Assembly: GCA_951799405.1 (NCBI GenBank)
Contig: OX637334.1
Location: 13,950,001-14,014,000 of the forward strand
Source of the DNA: Agapetus fuscipes
Lineage: Eukaryota; Arthropoda; Insecta; Trichoptera; Glossosomatidae
DNA length: 64,000 bases
Direction: 5' to 3'
Below, piece by piece: positions 41,720 to 52,259 of this stretch. The position numbers and the translations under genes were made by a program. Within the stretch, counting starts at the first letter, position 1; every line of letters begins with the position of its first letter. The notes below the pieces were generated by a model. It searched no databases, was not told the DNA's origin, and saw only the letters and a list, made by a program, of their open reading frames with translations.

Positions 41720-42284
41720 GTATATAGAAGGATAATTTTTAAAATCACATGTTCCAACTTCTAAACTATCAACTCCAACGCAATTTTTAAATTACATTTT
41801 TTTTTTATATAATATAATATGTTTGAAAGGGAAATTGTTTTAGCAGCAAAAACTTTTCATCGTCATACAAATATGAAGCTGAATTTAATCTCTTCATTAC
41901 AAAACAGTTTCACATTTTTTTGCAACTTTTCGCAACAAATTTCATAAAACCTTGCTGATCTCTTGTATAAATTTGAACGTAAAGAGTTTTTATGAACTTT
42001 TTAAAATTCTGCAAAACATTATACGGATTACTTGAATAGCATACAAACTGCTCGTAGCTTAGTGGTTAACGTCGTGGGCTGGGTGAAATGGACTGGATGT
42101 CGAAGATTTTTCCAGGATTTTTTCAGAAGTATTGTTTGGTTGTCAAAAGTTTTTCTCAGGATTTTTCAAAAGTATTGTTTGGTTAAAAATAAGAAAACGG
42201 ATGTTTACTCTTGAAATACCTCTAAAATATTTTTTCGGCTAATATTTTGTAGGTACCCTGAAATACCGTCAATGTAATTTGAAA
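41720..42284. other. No gene; tRNA-like trace
   Basis: A tRNA-like A-box stretch CGTAGCTTAGTGGTTAACG lies at 42053-42071 without a convincing B box. A short direct repeat, TTTTTCMRGATTTTT and AGTATTGTTTGGTT, occurs twice at 42106-42187. Confidence 0.4.
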
Positions 42285-42500
42285 AACCGATCACAACTCA
42301 AGAGCTCACGGAAAACGTGGACTTCGCCAGTCAGTGTTATTTTTTTAAGTAATATCCAGTTGCTGTAAAGCTAGATGAACCTTTTTAGGTAATTTTTGAA
42401 GAAGGTGATGAATTTTTAAACGATATTTTTTTTAATTCCACTGAGAATCGAACGCACTACCTTCCAATTACAAATCTGAAACATTACCCCTAAGGCTAAA
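42285..42500 (-). repeat. SINE-B-like relic (tail and tRNA unit)
   Basis: CACAACTCAAGAGCTCACGG, CCAGTTGCTGTAAAGCTAG, B-box complement GAGAATCGAACGCAC, CTTCCAATTACAAATCTGAA. No 5S head. Confidence 0.62.
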
Positions 42501-42504
42501 ATCG

Positions 42505-42868
42505 GTTGTAATAATTGAATAAATTGAACATCAGAAACCTTGTATTTTCAAAATTTGCTTAAATTTCTAATGGATTTAATCCTATCAAAATAACTTTTAG
42601 TCAGGCCCTCATAAGTTTGACCTTTAATTTTAGTTTAAAATTGCCTAAACTATTTTTGACGCGAACGAAATGTGAAATGTCAAAGTTGGTTCACTGTAAC
42701 TAGGCATTTAGTAAAGTAGCTATACACGTATATGTGGCAGGACGGGATAAAGTGTCATTCACACGAGATTCGCTGACCGCGGGCCACGCCGGCCATACAC
42801 GGGATCAAAATTTCACAACATCCTGCATTATGTAGATTGCATGTCACAGTTTTAACCAGATGACTGCC
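42505..42868. other. No gene recognised
   Basis: Unassigned. Confidence 0.35.
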
Positions 42869-42869
42869 A

Positions 42870-43262
42870 GAGACGAGATGTTTAGTTAAAATATGTGTGT
42901 ACTACGGTGTACGACATACCTTGTTAAAAAATGTGTATGCTATGGTAGACGAGATAACTTGTAAAAATATGTTTGTCTTGCGGTAGATGAGATAACAAGT
43001 TAAAATATGTGTGTCTTGCGGTAGACGAGATAACTTGTTAAAATATGTGTGCTACGGTAGCCTAGATAATATATTATGTGTGTACTTTGTACTACGGTGT
43101 ATGAGGTACCTTGTAAAAATAAATATGTGCTACGGTAGACGAGATAACTTGTTAAAATATGTGTGTCCTGCGGTAGACAAGATAACTAGTTAAAATATGT
43201 GTCTTGCCGTAGACGAGATAGCTTGTTAAAATATGTGTGTGCTACGGTAGGCAAGATATTGT
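42870..43262 (+). repeat. 38 bp minisatellite, ~10 units
   Basis: The core GGTAGACGAGATAACTTG plus TTAAAATATGTGTGT recurs at spacings of 36-41 bp (for example 42951, 42989, 43027, 43141, 43179). Units alternate between TCTTGCGG and GCTACGG variants. A short frame through it gives repeated YVC/GRRDNLLK but has no start context. Confidence 0.88.
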
Positions 43263-43264
43263 TT

Positions 43265-43620
43265 TCAGAACGCTAAGTTACCTTATTTTTGAGTTTTTAA
43301 AAATATGTTCAAGCGAGTCAAGACGTTAACTTTCACTAGCGTGTTTAAAATAAAAACAACGCTGATTTAAGTCCCATCTGGCCGCTTGGCGATCACTTGG
43401 ACCCTTGTTCAACATATGTGATCATGAAGAATCCATTAAAATAAAATAAATAACAAGTGTACACGTGTATTAGGACCGGCAAAAATAGGTTGTTGAACTG
43501 CAATATCATTAATAAAGATATCAATGAAAAAAAGTACGTGCTTTTGTACTATTAATCCAAACTTTGAAACAAATGTATGTAAAATTTAGACTTTACGGTA
43601 AAGGAAGATACATATATGGG
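43265..43620. other. No gene recognised
   Basis: Unassigned. Confidence 0.35.
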
Positions 43621-43624
43621 TGAC

Positions 43625-43740
43625 TTTTTTACCAGCGAAGATTATTGTTCTTTGTGCTCGTCCGGAAATCGAACCCACTGTCTTCTGATAACAAGTCCGA
43701 ACGATGAACCACGAGGCAATGGGCCTGTCCATTGTAAATA
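43625..43740 (-). repeat. tRNA-like SINE unit
   Basis: B-box complement GGAAATCGAACCCACTG and the A-box side AACCACGAGGCAATGGGCC, with TGTGCTCGTCC beside it as in SINE-B. Possibly a SINE-B sub-variant. Confidence 0.6.
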
Positions 43741-43744
43741 TAGA

Positions 43745-44255
43745 TACAAATACTTATATTTAATGGCATGACCGGTAAATCAAAAGTTTCTTGTGTGGTG
43801 TGATAAAATAGATGATACTTCTTTTATTTTCTGCATAACAAGGGTTAATATGTGAGTCCGGTTGCAATTTTTCAACTCTTCGGGCTGAAACAATATTTTG
43901 GGAAAGTTGTGATTTACTAGTTTCATAAAGCAAACATGTGCGGACTTTATGAAACACGGTTGAAAAGCCCGTCGATTCTAAAAGTTTCAAATGTAATAAC
44001 CCTTCTTTCATCACGATCACTGAGAAGTTTATTCTGCGGCAACAAAATATGTCGGTTTTCTTCAATTTAAATTTATCAGTAGAGTAAGAATAATTTCGTT
44101 AAATATTTTCAGAAATAAATAAATTAACGATATTAATAAAATGTTTTAAAAAAACCTGTAAGACAAACATTGCGTCAATAAAATGATTGTATTTGCTAAG
44201 TTTTGTTATTTGTTGTAATTTATTGGGTGGGACAAATAAATAAATTATGATATCG
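43745..44255. other. No gene; unrecognised 101-residue frame
   Basis: The minus-strand frame at 43760-44065 has a mixed composition and several Cys, but no motif or family I recognise. Probably chance. Confidence 0.3.
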
Positions 44256-44257
44256 AA

Positions 44258-44487
44258 AGTTGGTATAAGGCTGACACCTGTAGGTACTGTAAAAAAATTA
44301 TTCACTTTTTCCAGTGCCACCCCGTTACAGTAAAAATACGCAAGAGTTGCAAATTTTATGTTCGTGTGAGGTTTGGTTTATTACACATGTAACGTGTTTG
44401 AACACCAACTGACACGTGCCTGCGGAACGGCGTGCATTACATATTATCATGTTTACTGTCGATATATACTTGCAACAAAGATTATAG
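44258..44487 (+). repeat. 3T repeat, GCCACC subfamily
   Basis: GGTATAAGGCTGACACC; CCAGTGCCACCCCG; TTTACTGTCG; end CTTGCAACAAAGATTATAG. Fairly diverged. Confidence 0.75.
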
Positions 44488-44489
44488 TA

Positions 44490-44805
44490 ATCAGGTCTCT
44501 GGGGTGCAAATTTTGACCCCCACAGTTTAAGAAACGTCGCTTCGCTTGGCCTGAGCATGCATGTTATTTAGAGACTGTAAACATTTTCGCTTACTTTATA
44601 TTTCACAAAACTTTTAACCGTCGCATCCGCCTGTTGAAGAATGCACCTGCTTGTCCTCGTTTAGAGAGTAAACTGAAACTAGAGTCATCTGTTATCTTTA
44701 ATATCCAAGTTGCACACTTTTTTAACTTTTACCATCACTTTGTCATCAGAGGGGTGACTTGTAAAAGATTTCAGTGTATATTTTAAAGCTACATATTTGA
44801 CATTT
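44490..44805. other. No gene recognised
   Basis: Unassigned. Confidence 0.35.
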
Positions 44806-44809
44806 CTCG

Positions 44810-44890
44810 TCTATGGTTCAATCGGTAGAGAGCATGTTTTTTGAGCAGGAACAATAATAGGCTTGGATTCAACCCGGCTGTGTTTTTAAC
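44810..44890 (+). repeat. tRNA-like SINE head
   Basis: GGTTCAATCGGTAGAGAGC and GGCTTGGATTCAACCCGG give A- and B-box-like stretches ~40 bp apart. The body is not recognised. Confidence 0.45.
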
Positions 44891-44929
44891 ATTTTTCTTA
44901 CAATTTTGATATTTTTTTATCTAAATCAT

Positions 44930-45090
44930 GATAGGTTCTGGAGAGTTTCTTCCCTGGAAATGCTGCCGTGGTTTTTTCGAAGCTGGAGCTTTGAAACGTT
45001 TTGTCCATGTTTGCAATGGGCTTTTTCAGCGTGATGATGATGTGATTGGCACAGTTTCATCAACATCCCGGAAAAAAACTTTTGTGTCAA
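44930..45090 (-). repeat. Hairpin-core family copy
   Basis: The minus strand contains CACGCTGAAAAAGCCCATTG, CAAACATGGACAAAACG, AAGCTCCAGCTTCG, ACCACGGCAGCATTTCC and AAGAAACTCTCC. The stem has decayed. A frame through 44928-45143 is a by-product. Confidence 0.6.
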
Positions 45091-45094
45091 CCAC

Positions 45095-45540
45095 CGTTTG
45101 TGTAAGCCTCAAAAGAAATCATAAAAAGTGGGTTGATAAATAAGTCTAATTAATAAATTAGACTCATCGAGCAAATGTGTAGACTGTTGATTTTTATTGA
45201 CCAGACCATATCAACGTATTGATACAGGACGTAAAAGGTTGTCTCTTTCTTAATTGAATTTAATAACATGAGGATGCAGAGTAGGTATAGTTCCGAGTTG
45301 TATCTTTTTAGAAAATGAATTTAATAACCTCGTTATCTTTTTCATGGGTTTCTCGGGCACGGCATCTTAAGGCCGCGCACAATGCCCGCGATCATTAAGG
45401 CCGTGACGCGTCACATTTACCTGTACCGCGCGGTTTTCCATCCCCAACAATGGCGGCCAAGATACAATATGTACGCGGAGGTGACTACTTGTACACGGTG
45501 ACAATGGCCGGACTTGGGAAGGCTCTACCGGTGACACTGC
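45095..45540. other. CpG-richer spacer
   Basis: From ~45355 the sequence turns GC-rich (GGCCGCGCACAATGCCC; palindrome GTGACGCGTCAC at 45404). It leads into the foldback element. No gene seen. Confidence 0.4.
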
Positions 45541-46302
45541 CTAGGGGAGGTGGCGAAACCGCGCGTGACAAAAGGACATCTGGAGGGACAAAACCGCGGG
45601 GAAGAAAATCGAGAGAGACAAAGTCGCGCAAGACAAAATTATGAGTTGGTAGGAAACCAAGATGTTCAAATCTGCGTGGAAATTACGCTTAAAAAACAAA
45701 GCCACGTTAGACGAAAATACGAAGGACAAAAACGCTTATAAGAAAGCGGTCGTGACAAAACCTCACAGGACGAAACAACGCATTTTTTTTCAGTTTTATA
45801 CTATTCTCTATTTAAAACACTTCATTTTTACTTATATGCACACTTCATTACTGTAAAATGCATCTTTATCGATAAAATATACAAAAAAGTAAACAAATAC
45901 GATTTGTCAGTTTATCCCCAGCAGCGCGGCTTTGTCACGAAAGCTCGGAGCAGCTCACGGGATGCGGTTACGTTCACGTGGTTTTGTCCACCGGGTAACG
46001 TCCACGCGTTATTGTCTACGTGGTTTTGTCACGCTATTTCATCTACACGATTTCACCAGCGTGGTTTTGCTAACGCGGCTTTGTCAGTGCGACTATGTCA
46101 ACGCGGTTTCGTCTATGCGCTTTTGTCAGAGCTCTACGTCTCGGCAGGTTTTGACGACATGGTTTAGTTATATCCTTTTTTAAGCTTAGTTTTCTAGGCA
46201 CTATTTAGTGGATGTATTCCTTTCAGCGTAGTTTTTGCTCGCGATTTAGTCCATGCGGTGTCGTGAGAGCGCTTTTGTCCGCGCGGTTTTGTCACCCTCT
46301 AG
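45541..46302. mobile_element. Foldback element with inverted arrays of a 14 bp motif
   Basis: The left arm (45541-45785) is made of degenerate 14 bp units around GACAAAACCGCG. The right arm (45909-46302) is made of the complement, CGCGGTTTTGTC, in 14 bp steps for at least ten units. The outermost 30 or so bases form a terminal inverted repeat (CGAAACCGCGCGTGACAAAAG on the left; CTTTTGTCCGCGCGGTTTTG on the right). CTAG stands at both outer edges. The AT-rich centre, 45786-45908, has no coding capacity. Long arms built from short tandem units are the hallmark of foldback transposons. The arms are CpG-rich in an AT-rich setting. I know no named family with this unit. Confidence 0.72.
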
Positions 46303-46309
46303 AAAGCTC

Positions 46310-46530
46310 TATAAAGCTTTCTTGGAAGTTTAATTACTCGAACACCGTACAAGCTCCTATTATAACCTGCTTCACAAAGCTTTGAAAATAAGAAAACTTT
46401 CAGATGGCTTATTTTTCAATTTATTTATCATCCATTCAGAAAATATTCTAAAACTTATTCCTGCAATAAGTATTTAAATTTAAAAAAATAATGCACAAAT
46501 TTTACTTAATGACTAATTTAATAATAATTA
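46310..46530. other. AT-rich spacer
   Basis: Nothing identified. Confidence 0.4.
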
Positions 46531-46531
46531 C

Positions 46532-46655
46532 CTGCCCAAGGAAATCTGTTAATTCAGGGCCGAGGATATCGTCAAAAGGACTGATTAGACTCAAACCGAC
46601 GTTGTTTTTATTTCAAACACGCAATCAATGTGGCTTGGCCATAGCGCCGTTGCCT
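46532..46655 (-). mobile_element. SINE-C, head region
   Basis: Reversed: TCTGTTAATTCAGGGCCG, AAACCGACGTTGTTTTTATT, TCAAACACGC and GTGGCTTGGCC. It aligns with 55970-56080. Confidence 0.6.
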
Positions 46656-46659
46656 TTTA

Positions 46660-48050
46660 TGATTACCGAACACTTTTTGATGGCGAAAATTCTAAGCTGT
46701 GACTAAATGTTATGGCGAATGTAGCTTTCCTAGTAAAAAAATAAAACTCGTTGTAATATTGAGCGATCTTGTAATCTTGAAGGGCAGTCGAGTTTTCAAC
46801 GTTTTTTTTTTAATATTTCGTCAACCTTGTTTCAGGAAATGGGGCAAGAGTTACAAGAAAAGCTTATTTGCAATTGGAGAGAATGTTGCCACAACATGGC
46901 TTTGTAAAAAATAAGAAGATTTCTTAAAAGAACATCTTGTAGTAAAACTCATTTGATTTAAAAAAAAACAAGTAATGAATGGAATTAAAAAAATCTCAAA
47001 GCACAAAGATTGTGAATGTTAACTTAAGTCGTATTTTTTGGTTGTTAAAAGTTTATCATGTTAAAAACTAGTATAAAAATATATTTTATTTTAAGAGTTG
47101 TATTAATCTTCCTAAAGTTTATACGACAAACTGCCATAACCTGAAAATTAAACTTGCGTAAGTTTGTCAACTCACTTTACGTTGTATTCCTTACAGACAA
47201 TCGCTTAGCATTCAACGTGTATGCATGATATATTTTATATCATTTTTTAATGCGAACATTTATGCTTGCCACTCTCCCTTGAGATGAATAAATCATCAAC
47301 GTCTGATTGCATGCATTTGATTTTGGTGAAAACTGTTTCATGACACTCATATTTCGGCCTATAATAACAGCTGAAACTCGTTTTTTATTACGTTTAACGT
47401 GGCCCGAGCCTCTATAGAGTGTCCTGCATTTTTCTTGCGTGTCTTTTTAATTCATTTATATCCATCACTACTGTATGAAAAATATTTTTCTCGGTATTCC
47501 TGGTCGTCTTATCTTTCACATTTACTCTGTATTTACATTTTTTTATGTTACATTTTTCCCCGGTTTTCGTTTTGTTCATCTCTTCTTTCTTGTCTTTCGC
47601 TTTTGATGATGTATTTTTCTTTCTTTTTTTTAGTCGTTCCCACTTTATCGAAGATCGGTGATTACCATAACTTTAATTAGTTTGCCATTTAGTTTTATTG
47701 GGATGATTTTTATAATGTTCTAATCAGTTGGTTTCCCGTGGTCTTTCTGTTTCTATACCGTTAATCATTATATGGGTTGGTTCACCTAACATCGGAGACG
47801 ATTTCTCGTCGGTAGAACAAGAAGGTGCCTTACAATCACTCTTAAATAGACATACATGAATGTACGTTGAACCTTTAGTTGTCGTTTGTAGAAGGTGCGC
47901 TTAAACAGATGATGTATGAAACTTTTGGTGAAAGTGTACTTCAGTATAAATGTGATATTCTTAGATAGGTACGTCTTGATTCTTTTGTCACTTTTGAAAA
48001 GTAAAAGATATCAAAACGTTACTTATCTTTATCTATATCGGTAAAGAAAG
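46660..48050. other. No gene; traces only
   Basis: A 3T trace lies at 46825-46862 (CCTTGTTTCAGGAAATGGGG, CAAGAGTTACAAG). A minus-strand LINE-like trace lies near 47490-47530 (TTTTCTCGGTATTCCTGG). The rest is unassigned. Confidence 0.38.
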
Positions 48051-48054
48051 CCTG

Positions 48055-48290
48055 ACAAACATCAGAAGAGAAAACTGACGTACTTTGGATACGTTATGAG
48101 AAACGAAAAATATCGTCTTATCGTGCAAGAAAAGATTTGAAAGGACGCAGCATGGCATCGTGGATAAAGAAATGATCTAGCTAACTCACTCAGCCCTAAT
48201 TAGAGCTTCAGTTCATAAAATGAAAGGAAGCACGATGATAGACAATCTTTGAAATACGTGGCACGAAAAAAACTGGAACAAAATTATTCG
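48055..48290 (+). pseudogene. Non-LTR retrotransposon C-terminal relic
   Basis: The plus strand reads KRKLTYFGYVMRNEKYRLI, then after stops and frame changes ASWIKK, HSALIRASVHKMKGS and TMIDNL. The order matches the C-terminal tail after the RT thumb in arthropod non-LTR elements, where a FGHVMR-type segment is followed by a GRRR-SWLKNL segment and a short helical end. Several stops and at least one frameshift show it is dead. No RT core is present. It differs from the LINE-2 C-terminus, so it represents another family. Confidence 0.65.
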
Positions 48291-48299
48291 AATGATTTA

Positions 48300-48414
48300 T
48301 ATGATGAATCACACCTAAAGAGCCTTCTGTTAATTGTTAATTTAAAATCTGAACAGAGCGTCAAATAGCAGGATCTAGTTGCTGAAGGCTGGCTACATAT
48401 AAGGATTTTGTTTC
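48300..48414 (-). repeat. SINE-B-like tail fragment
   Basis: GAATCACACCTAAAGAGCC and GATCTAGTTGCTGAAGG echo the tail. The tRNA part of a similar unit stands at 48655-48720. Confidence 0.45.
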
Positions 48415-48630
48415 AAAACCTTGTTTTCCGGGATATGTTGCCTGGTATATCGGAGCTAGAGCTTTCGTACATTGCACCATGTCTACGATAGGTTTCTGTT
48501 GATGTGATGTTGATGTTTTTTTTCCACATCTACTATACAGTGAAGATGCTCATCGTAGATATGGTCGAAACGTTCCAAAGCCCAAGCTCCGATGGATGAT
48601 GGCAACCTATCCCGAAATACAACTCTCACG
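48415..48630. repeat. Hairpin-core family, inverted pair
   Basis: Left half (reversed): CCGGGATATGTTGCCTGG, GGAGCTAGAGCTTTCG, CATGTCTACGATAGG. Right half (plus): CAGTGAAGATGCTCATCG, TAGATATGGTCGAAACG, CCAAGCTCCGATGG and GGCAACCTATCCCG. Two copies of one unit face each other around a TGATGT-rich centre. Confidence 0.65.
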
Positions 48631-48654
48631 TTTAGCCCGCTGCCGTTAATGCAG

Positions 48655-48720
48655 TTTTTTTTGTTCCGCTGTGGAATCGAACCTGTCTTTTTTCCGATAT
48701 CGAGCATGAAACGTTAACCA
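48655..48720 (-). repeat. tRNA-like SINE unit
   Basis: B-box complement GTGGAATCGAACCTGTC and the A-box side GAAACGTTAACCATTAGACA. Confidence 0.55.
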
Positions 48721-48724
48721 TTAG

Positions 48725-49712
48725 ACAGTTTCCAGTCTAAAAATGTACCAAAATATATAGAAACAGTACAAACCACAAAAAAGGGAAAGGTAAATATATT
48801 TTCAAAGTCCCAAAGCTACATTTTACAGTTTGAAAATTTGATGTGAATGTCTCAGGTCCGAATTGTGCTGGAACTTTGGAAATCTATGGAAGTCGATTGC
48901 TTGCGGTCCCTGAGGGATTTGAAAAGAGGGCTCCTTGACCGTTCTGAATGCGGCAAAGGTGTTGGTGTGAAAAATTCAGGGTTCTACACCCCAACCGTAA
49001 ACCCAACGGTATTATCAAAAATGGCTTGAAACTAAAACGCTCACTGTTGACCTTATTTTTGTTTTCATGTATATTTCGGTAAACGTGATGGTTGAGCTTA
49101 AACTAAATGTTTTATACTTAGGGTACAGACCTTTGCACAGAGAAAAGAATACCTGAAGGCATAAAAATATAAAATGGAGGGTGCGGTTGTAAGTAGAGTT
49201 TGATCGAAACAAACTGGAGAGTATGCTTTATTATTTTCCTAATATTGTAACAGTATTATCGTCTTTAATTACTAGAAGTAGCCAGAATAGCTGCAAAGTT
49301 TCTTTCACTTTTTCCCGTCCTTGTTTCATACCATAAAATTGGGCAGTCTATACAAAAAAAAAGAACATGCTCCTCTTAAGCAGGGAAACCATCACTTTAA
49401 TAAAAGCTGTTTTTTGTTTTTAAATGAAATCTAGAAAAGGAATACAATTCACTAACCTTTTTTTTCTTGACAGAAAGGTATAAATTAGCATTTTCAAATA
49501 ACACAGGTCTACAGTAATTTTGCTGTTTTAGGTTTTGATGTTTTTTTATAGTAAATTCCATGTTCTGATTTAAAAAATGACGTCTATTTAGTCCTATCAC
49601 ATACCGTTTTCTTGCAAAATTAAAATCTTATTTTTTATTTATTTGGCTATTTTTTTGTGATCATAACCCATTACACCATTAAAACAATGACATCTATTGG
49701 AAAAAATCTACA
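48725..49712. other. No gene; SINE-C trace
   Basis: Reversed SINE-C tail trace at 49432-49470 (GGAATACAATTCACTAACC). A short plus frame at 48847-49029 has no recognised family. The rest is AT-rich. Confidence 0.4.
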
Positions 49713-49714
49713 TA

Positions 49715-50430
49715 AATGAAGTAGTTGACTGTTTTGGAGGTACAGGACAAGAGAAAGACATTGGAAACAAAAACAATGGCCCAAAAGATAAAGTTTAACA
49801 CCAGAAAGTACGAATATAATAAGGGATAGCCTAGTAAATTCTAAGAAAATAATTTTGCCACGGTTTCATATAAAACTTGGTATAACGAATCAGTTTGTGA
49901 AAGCTCTTGACCAAGATGGTGATTGTTTTAAATATCTCAGCCACAAATTTCCTGCTCTGTCTGAAGCAAAAATGAAAGAAGGAATCTTTGTGGGTCCTCA
50001 AATTAGAGCTTTAACTACAGACAGGGAATTTGAAGCTAATATTTCTTCTAACGAAAAAAATGCTTGGAATGCATTTAAAGAAGTTATGGACAATTTTCTA
50101 GGGAATAATAAACATCCTGATTGTGTCAAAATTGTGAACAACATGCTACGGGAGTTGTGAACTTTGGGATGCAACATGAGTCTCGAATAATATTTTCTGT
50201 TTTCACATTTTGATGTATTTCCTGACAACCTGGGGGCATTAAGTGAAGAACAAGGAGAGAGATTTCACCAGGATATTCGAGAAATGGAGAGAAGATACCA
50301 AGGACGATGGAATACTTCAATGATGGCAGATTTCTGCTGCATGCTGTGTAGGGAATCTACGAAAAAACACAAGAGATTTTCTCTTGTGTTTTTTTGTTGG
50401 ATTTTCCAAGAGACAAACATTTGAAACTAA
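49715..50430 (+). pseudogene. Decayed copy of a multicopy arthropod protein (DUF-type, probably transposon-linked)
   Basis: One protein can be followed in the plus strand through several breaks. The order is RERHWKQKQWPKR, a stop, NIIRDSLVNSKKIILPRFH, then IKLGITNQFVKALDQ, FPALSEAKMKEGIFVGPQ and AWNAFKEVMDNFLGN (open frame ~49792-50160). After a stop and a -1/+1 shift come LGCNMSLE, FPDNLGALSEEQGERFHQDI, EMERRYQGRW and MADFCCML. I recognise the LHIKLG...EGIFVGPQ...GERFHQDI pattern from uncharacterised proteins present in many copies in hemipteran, other arthropod and cnidarian genomes. That distribution suggests a mobile-element passenger or domesticated relic; the function is unknown. The apparent start at 49855 is TTG and not a real start. 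At least two stops and one frameshift make this copy non-functional. Confidence 0.68.
50357..50396. repeat. Perfect hairpin
   Basis: AAAAAACACAAGAGA - TTT - TCTCTTGTGTTTTTT inside the decayed gene. 15 bp perfect arms. Possibly a tiny inverted duplication that helped break the frame. Confidence 0.6.
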
Positions 50431-50431
50431 A

Positions 50432-52110
50432 CGAACAAGATTTTACTGATGTATGTTTATAAATTGAATGGAAATGTGAAATTTTTGGCAACAAAAACTC
50501 ACAAATGCATTTGTTACTATATATGAATGATGGTTTTGTAATGTTTTACAAAGAAAATATGTGGATATTTCATTCTTGATTTGCCAAAGAACCTGATGTG
50601 ATAGAGAAAAACGAAGGTCATTTTGAAATCAGTGGTACCTACTGAAATATTTAGAATCACATTTCAAATGTAAAACAGCTCACTTTTTTTTTTAATTTGT
50701 AGACCGGTGTAATTCACACTTTTTATTTTAATGATTTTTTAATAAAAAAAATACACAATGACATATTATGTTGAACCAGGATCAAAGTTAGCGCTCAGGG
50801 AAACGAAACGGAAAGGAAACATTCACTATACGAGTATAGCATGTGTGAAATAAAAACGTTGTTTTGTTTCATACAAGCAGTTAAAGTTATCGTAGTCACT
50901 TAGTTTGCCATAGCCGAGCTCCGAGACAACTACATATTAAAAACACGAACAGTTGATTAAAATAATCTAAGAAATACAATTACACGATTAAAATTAGCAT
51001 TCAAAATATAACATAAGCCTTGGCCAAGATTGTAGATCAATTTCCACTGTTTTCGTTTTAACCATAGTTCCATAATTTCATCAGAGTCACAACTTCTCCA
51101 CGAAAGCTTTCCTTGTATTGCTACCATTACATTAATTTGATTTTATTTCATAGAGATTTCAGTAAAAATATTTTTTCTTTACTCGCAGCTAACAGACTTT
51201 TTTAAATCTCTCTGAAATAATAATGAATTTTTTGACAGTGGTAATATACAAACCATTAAAAAATTACCTGATTTGGTTTGCCACTTTCTTGCAAACGAAC
51301 CACAGTTATAACTCACTTTAAAATGTATCAGGGTAGCAGAAAATTGTGTGTATGAAAAAAGTAAAGTACCCGCAACACAAGACGTACGTGGGACGATCTG
51401 GAACTAAACAAGGAGCAAGAGAGCAAGATTACATTAAATATTAACAGCACAAACAAAAGTTCCTCCCAGTAACAAGTGCGATTGTCTACAAAGACCTAGG
51501 GGGAAATTTATTGTAAGAAACAGTTGATATTTTTTACGTTTTTGATTATTCTGCTCTCCTGATACTCCTGGTAAATTTTAAACTTTTTTCTCATGTTTAG
51601 TGGTTAAAGCATCGGAATACTTATCAAAAGGTACTCGGTTAAAATCCTTAGAGCTAACAAATGTTGATGGGTAAAATATTAAGTTGGCTATCTATCTCAA
51701 GACCGGTTTTTAAGGTGCAATCATGTTTACAGTAACTAGATATTGATTGAATCTGTACCGAAGTTTTAAATATGGCTCTCGAGGCTATAGTCCAGCGGTT
51801 AACGTCTCGCATTACCAGAAGGCTCGCATAAACATATTACTATTTATTAAACTCGAAATCCCACACTTACTTCTCGAAAATACTTCTCATCATAACCAAA
51901 ATATCTCTAGGCTTCCCGGCATTATACAATGTTGTAATTATAATTAGTTGCCAGGCACCCTTCAACGACGGCCATCAAATAAAAATAAATCAAGTCTATT
52001 GTGTAACGTATGATGCTGTTGTCTTTTTTTCATTGTACGAATGTCATTATACGTATGTCTTTCTGTGTCACGCACGTTACTATGGGGAAAAGAAGTACCT
52101 ACTACTCAAG
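50432..52110. other. No gene; SINE traces
   Basis: Reversed SINE-C trace at 50745-50800 (TGTTGAACCAGGATCAAAG). tRNA-like stretches lie at 51596-51660 (TTTAGTGGTTAAAGCATCGG, ACTCGGTTAAAATCC) and 51780-51835 (CTATAGTCCAGCGGTTAACG). Words ATACTCCTGG and GGGTAGCAG recur at 51310, 51560 and 53200-53390. The rest is unassigned. Confidence 0.4.
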
Positions 52111-52111
52111 A

Positions 52112-52255
52112 ATAGTTATTTATGCCACTGCCAAGTAATGATAGTCTTTTTAACACGAGTGCTAGTTTGTGCCATGAGGCGCAGCCGAATGGCACAATAG
52201 AAAGCACGAGTGTTACAAAGACTAATTACGTGCAGTGGCATACAATACTTTTTCT
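52112..52255. mobile_element. Foldback MITE
   Basis: Arms TATGCCACTGCCAAGTAATG ... TTTAACACGAGTGCT and AGCACGAGTGTTAC ... TTACGTGCAGTGGCATA. The centre is GTGCCATGAGGCGC. Arms ~60 bp with few mismatches. Confidence 0.72.
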
Positions 52256-52259
52256 ACGA

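Noticed and set aside
42870..43262. CRISPR array
   Set aside because: Units are directly adjacent, without unique spacers, in a eukaryotic repeat context; it is a minisatellite.
43760..44065. 101-residue minus-strand frame as a possible gene
   Set aside because: No recognised domain and no promoter or codon-use support.
44928..45143. 71-residue frame beginning MIGSGEFLPWKCC
   Set aside because: It lies across a reversed hairpin-core repeat; the same peptide pieces occur wherever that repeat is read.
45450..45856. Overlapping basic frames as a nucleic-acid-binding protein
   Set aside because: Lys/Arg richness arises from the 14 bp GACAAAACCGCG array read in several frames.
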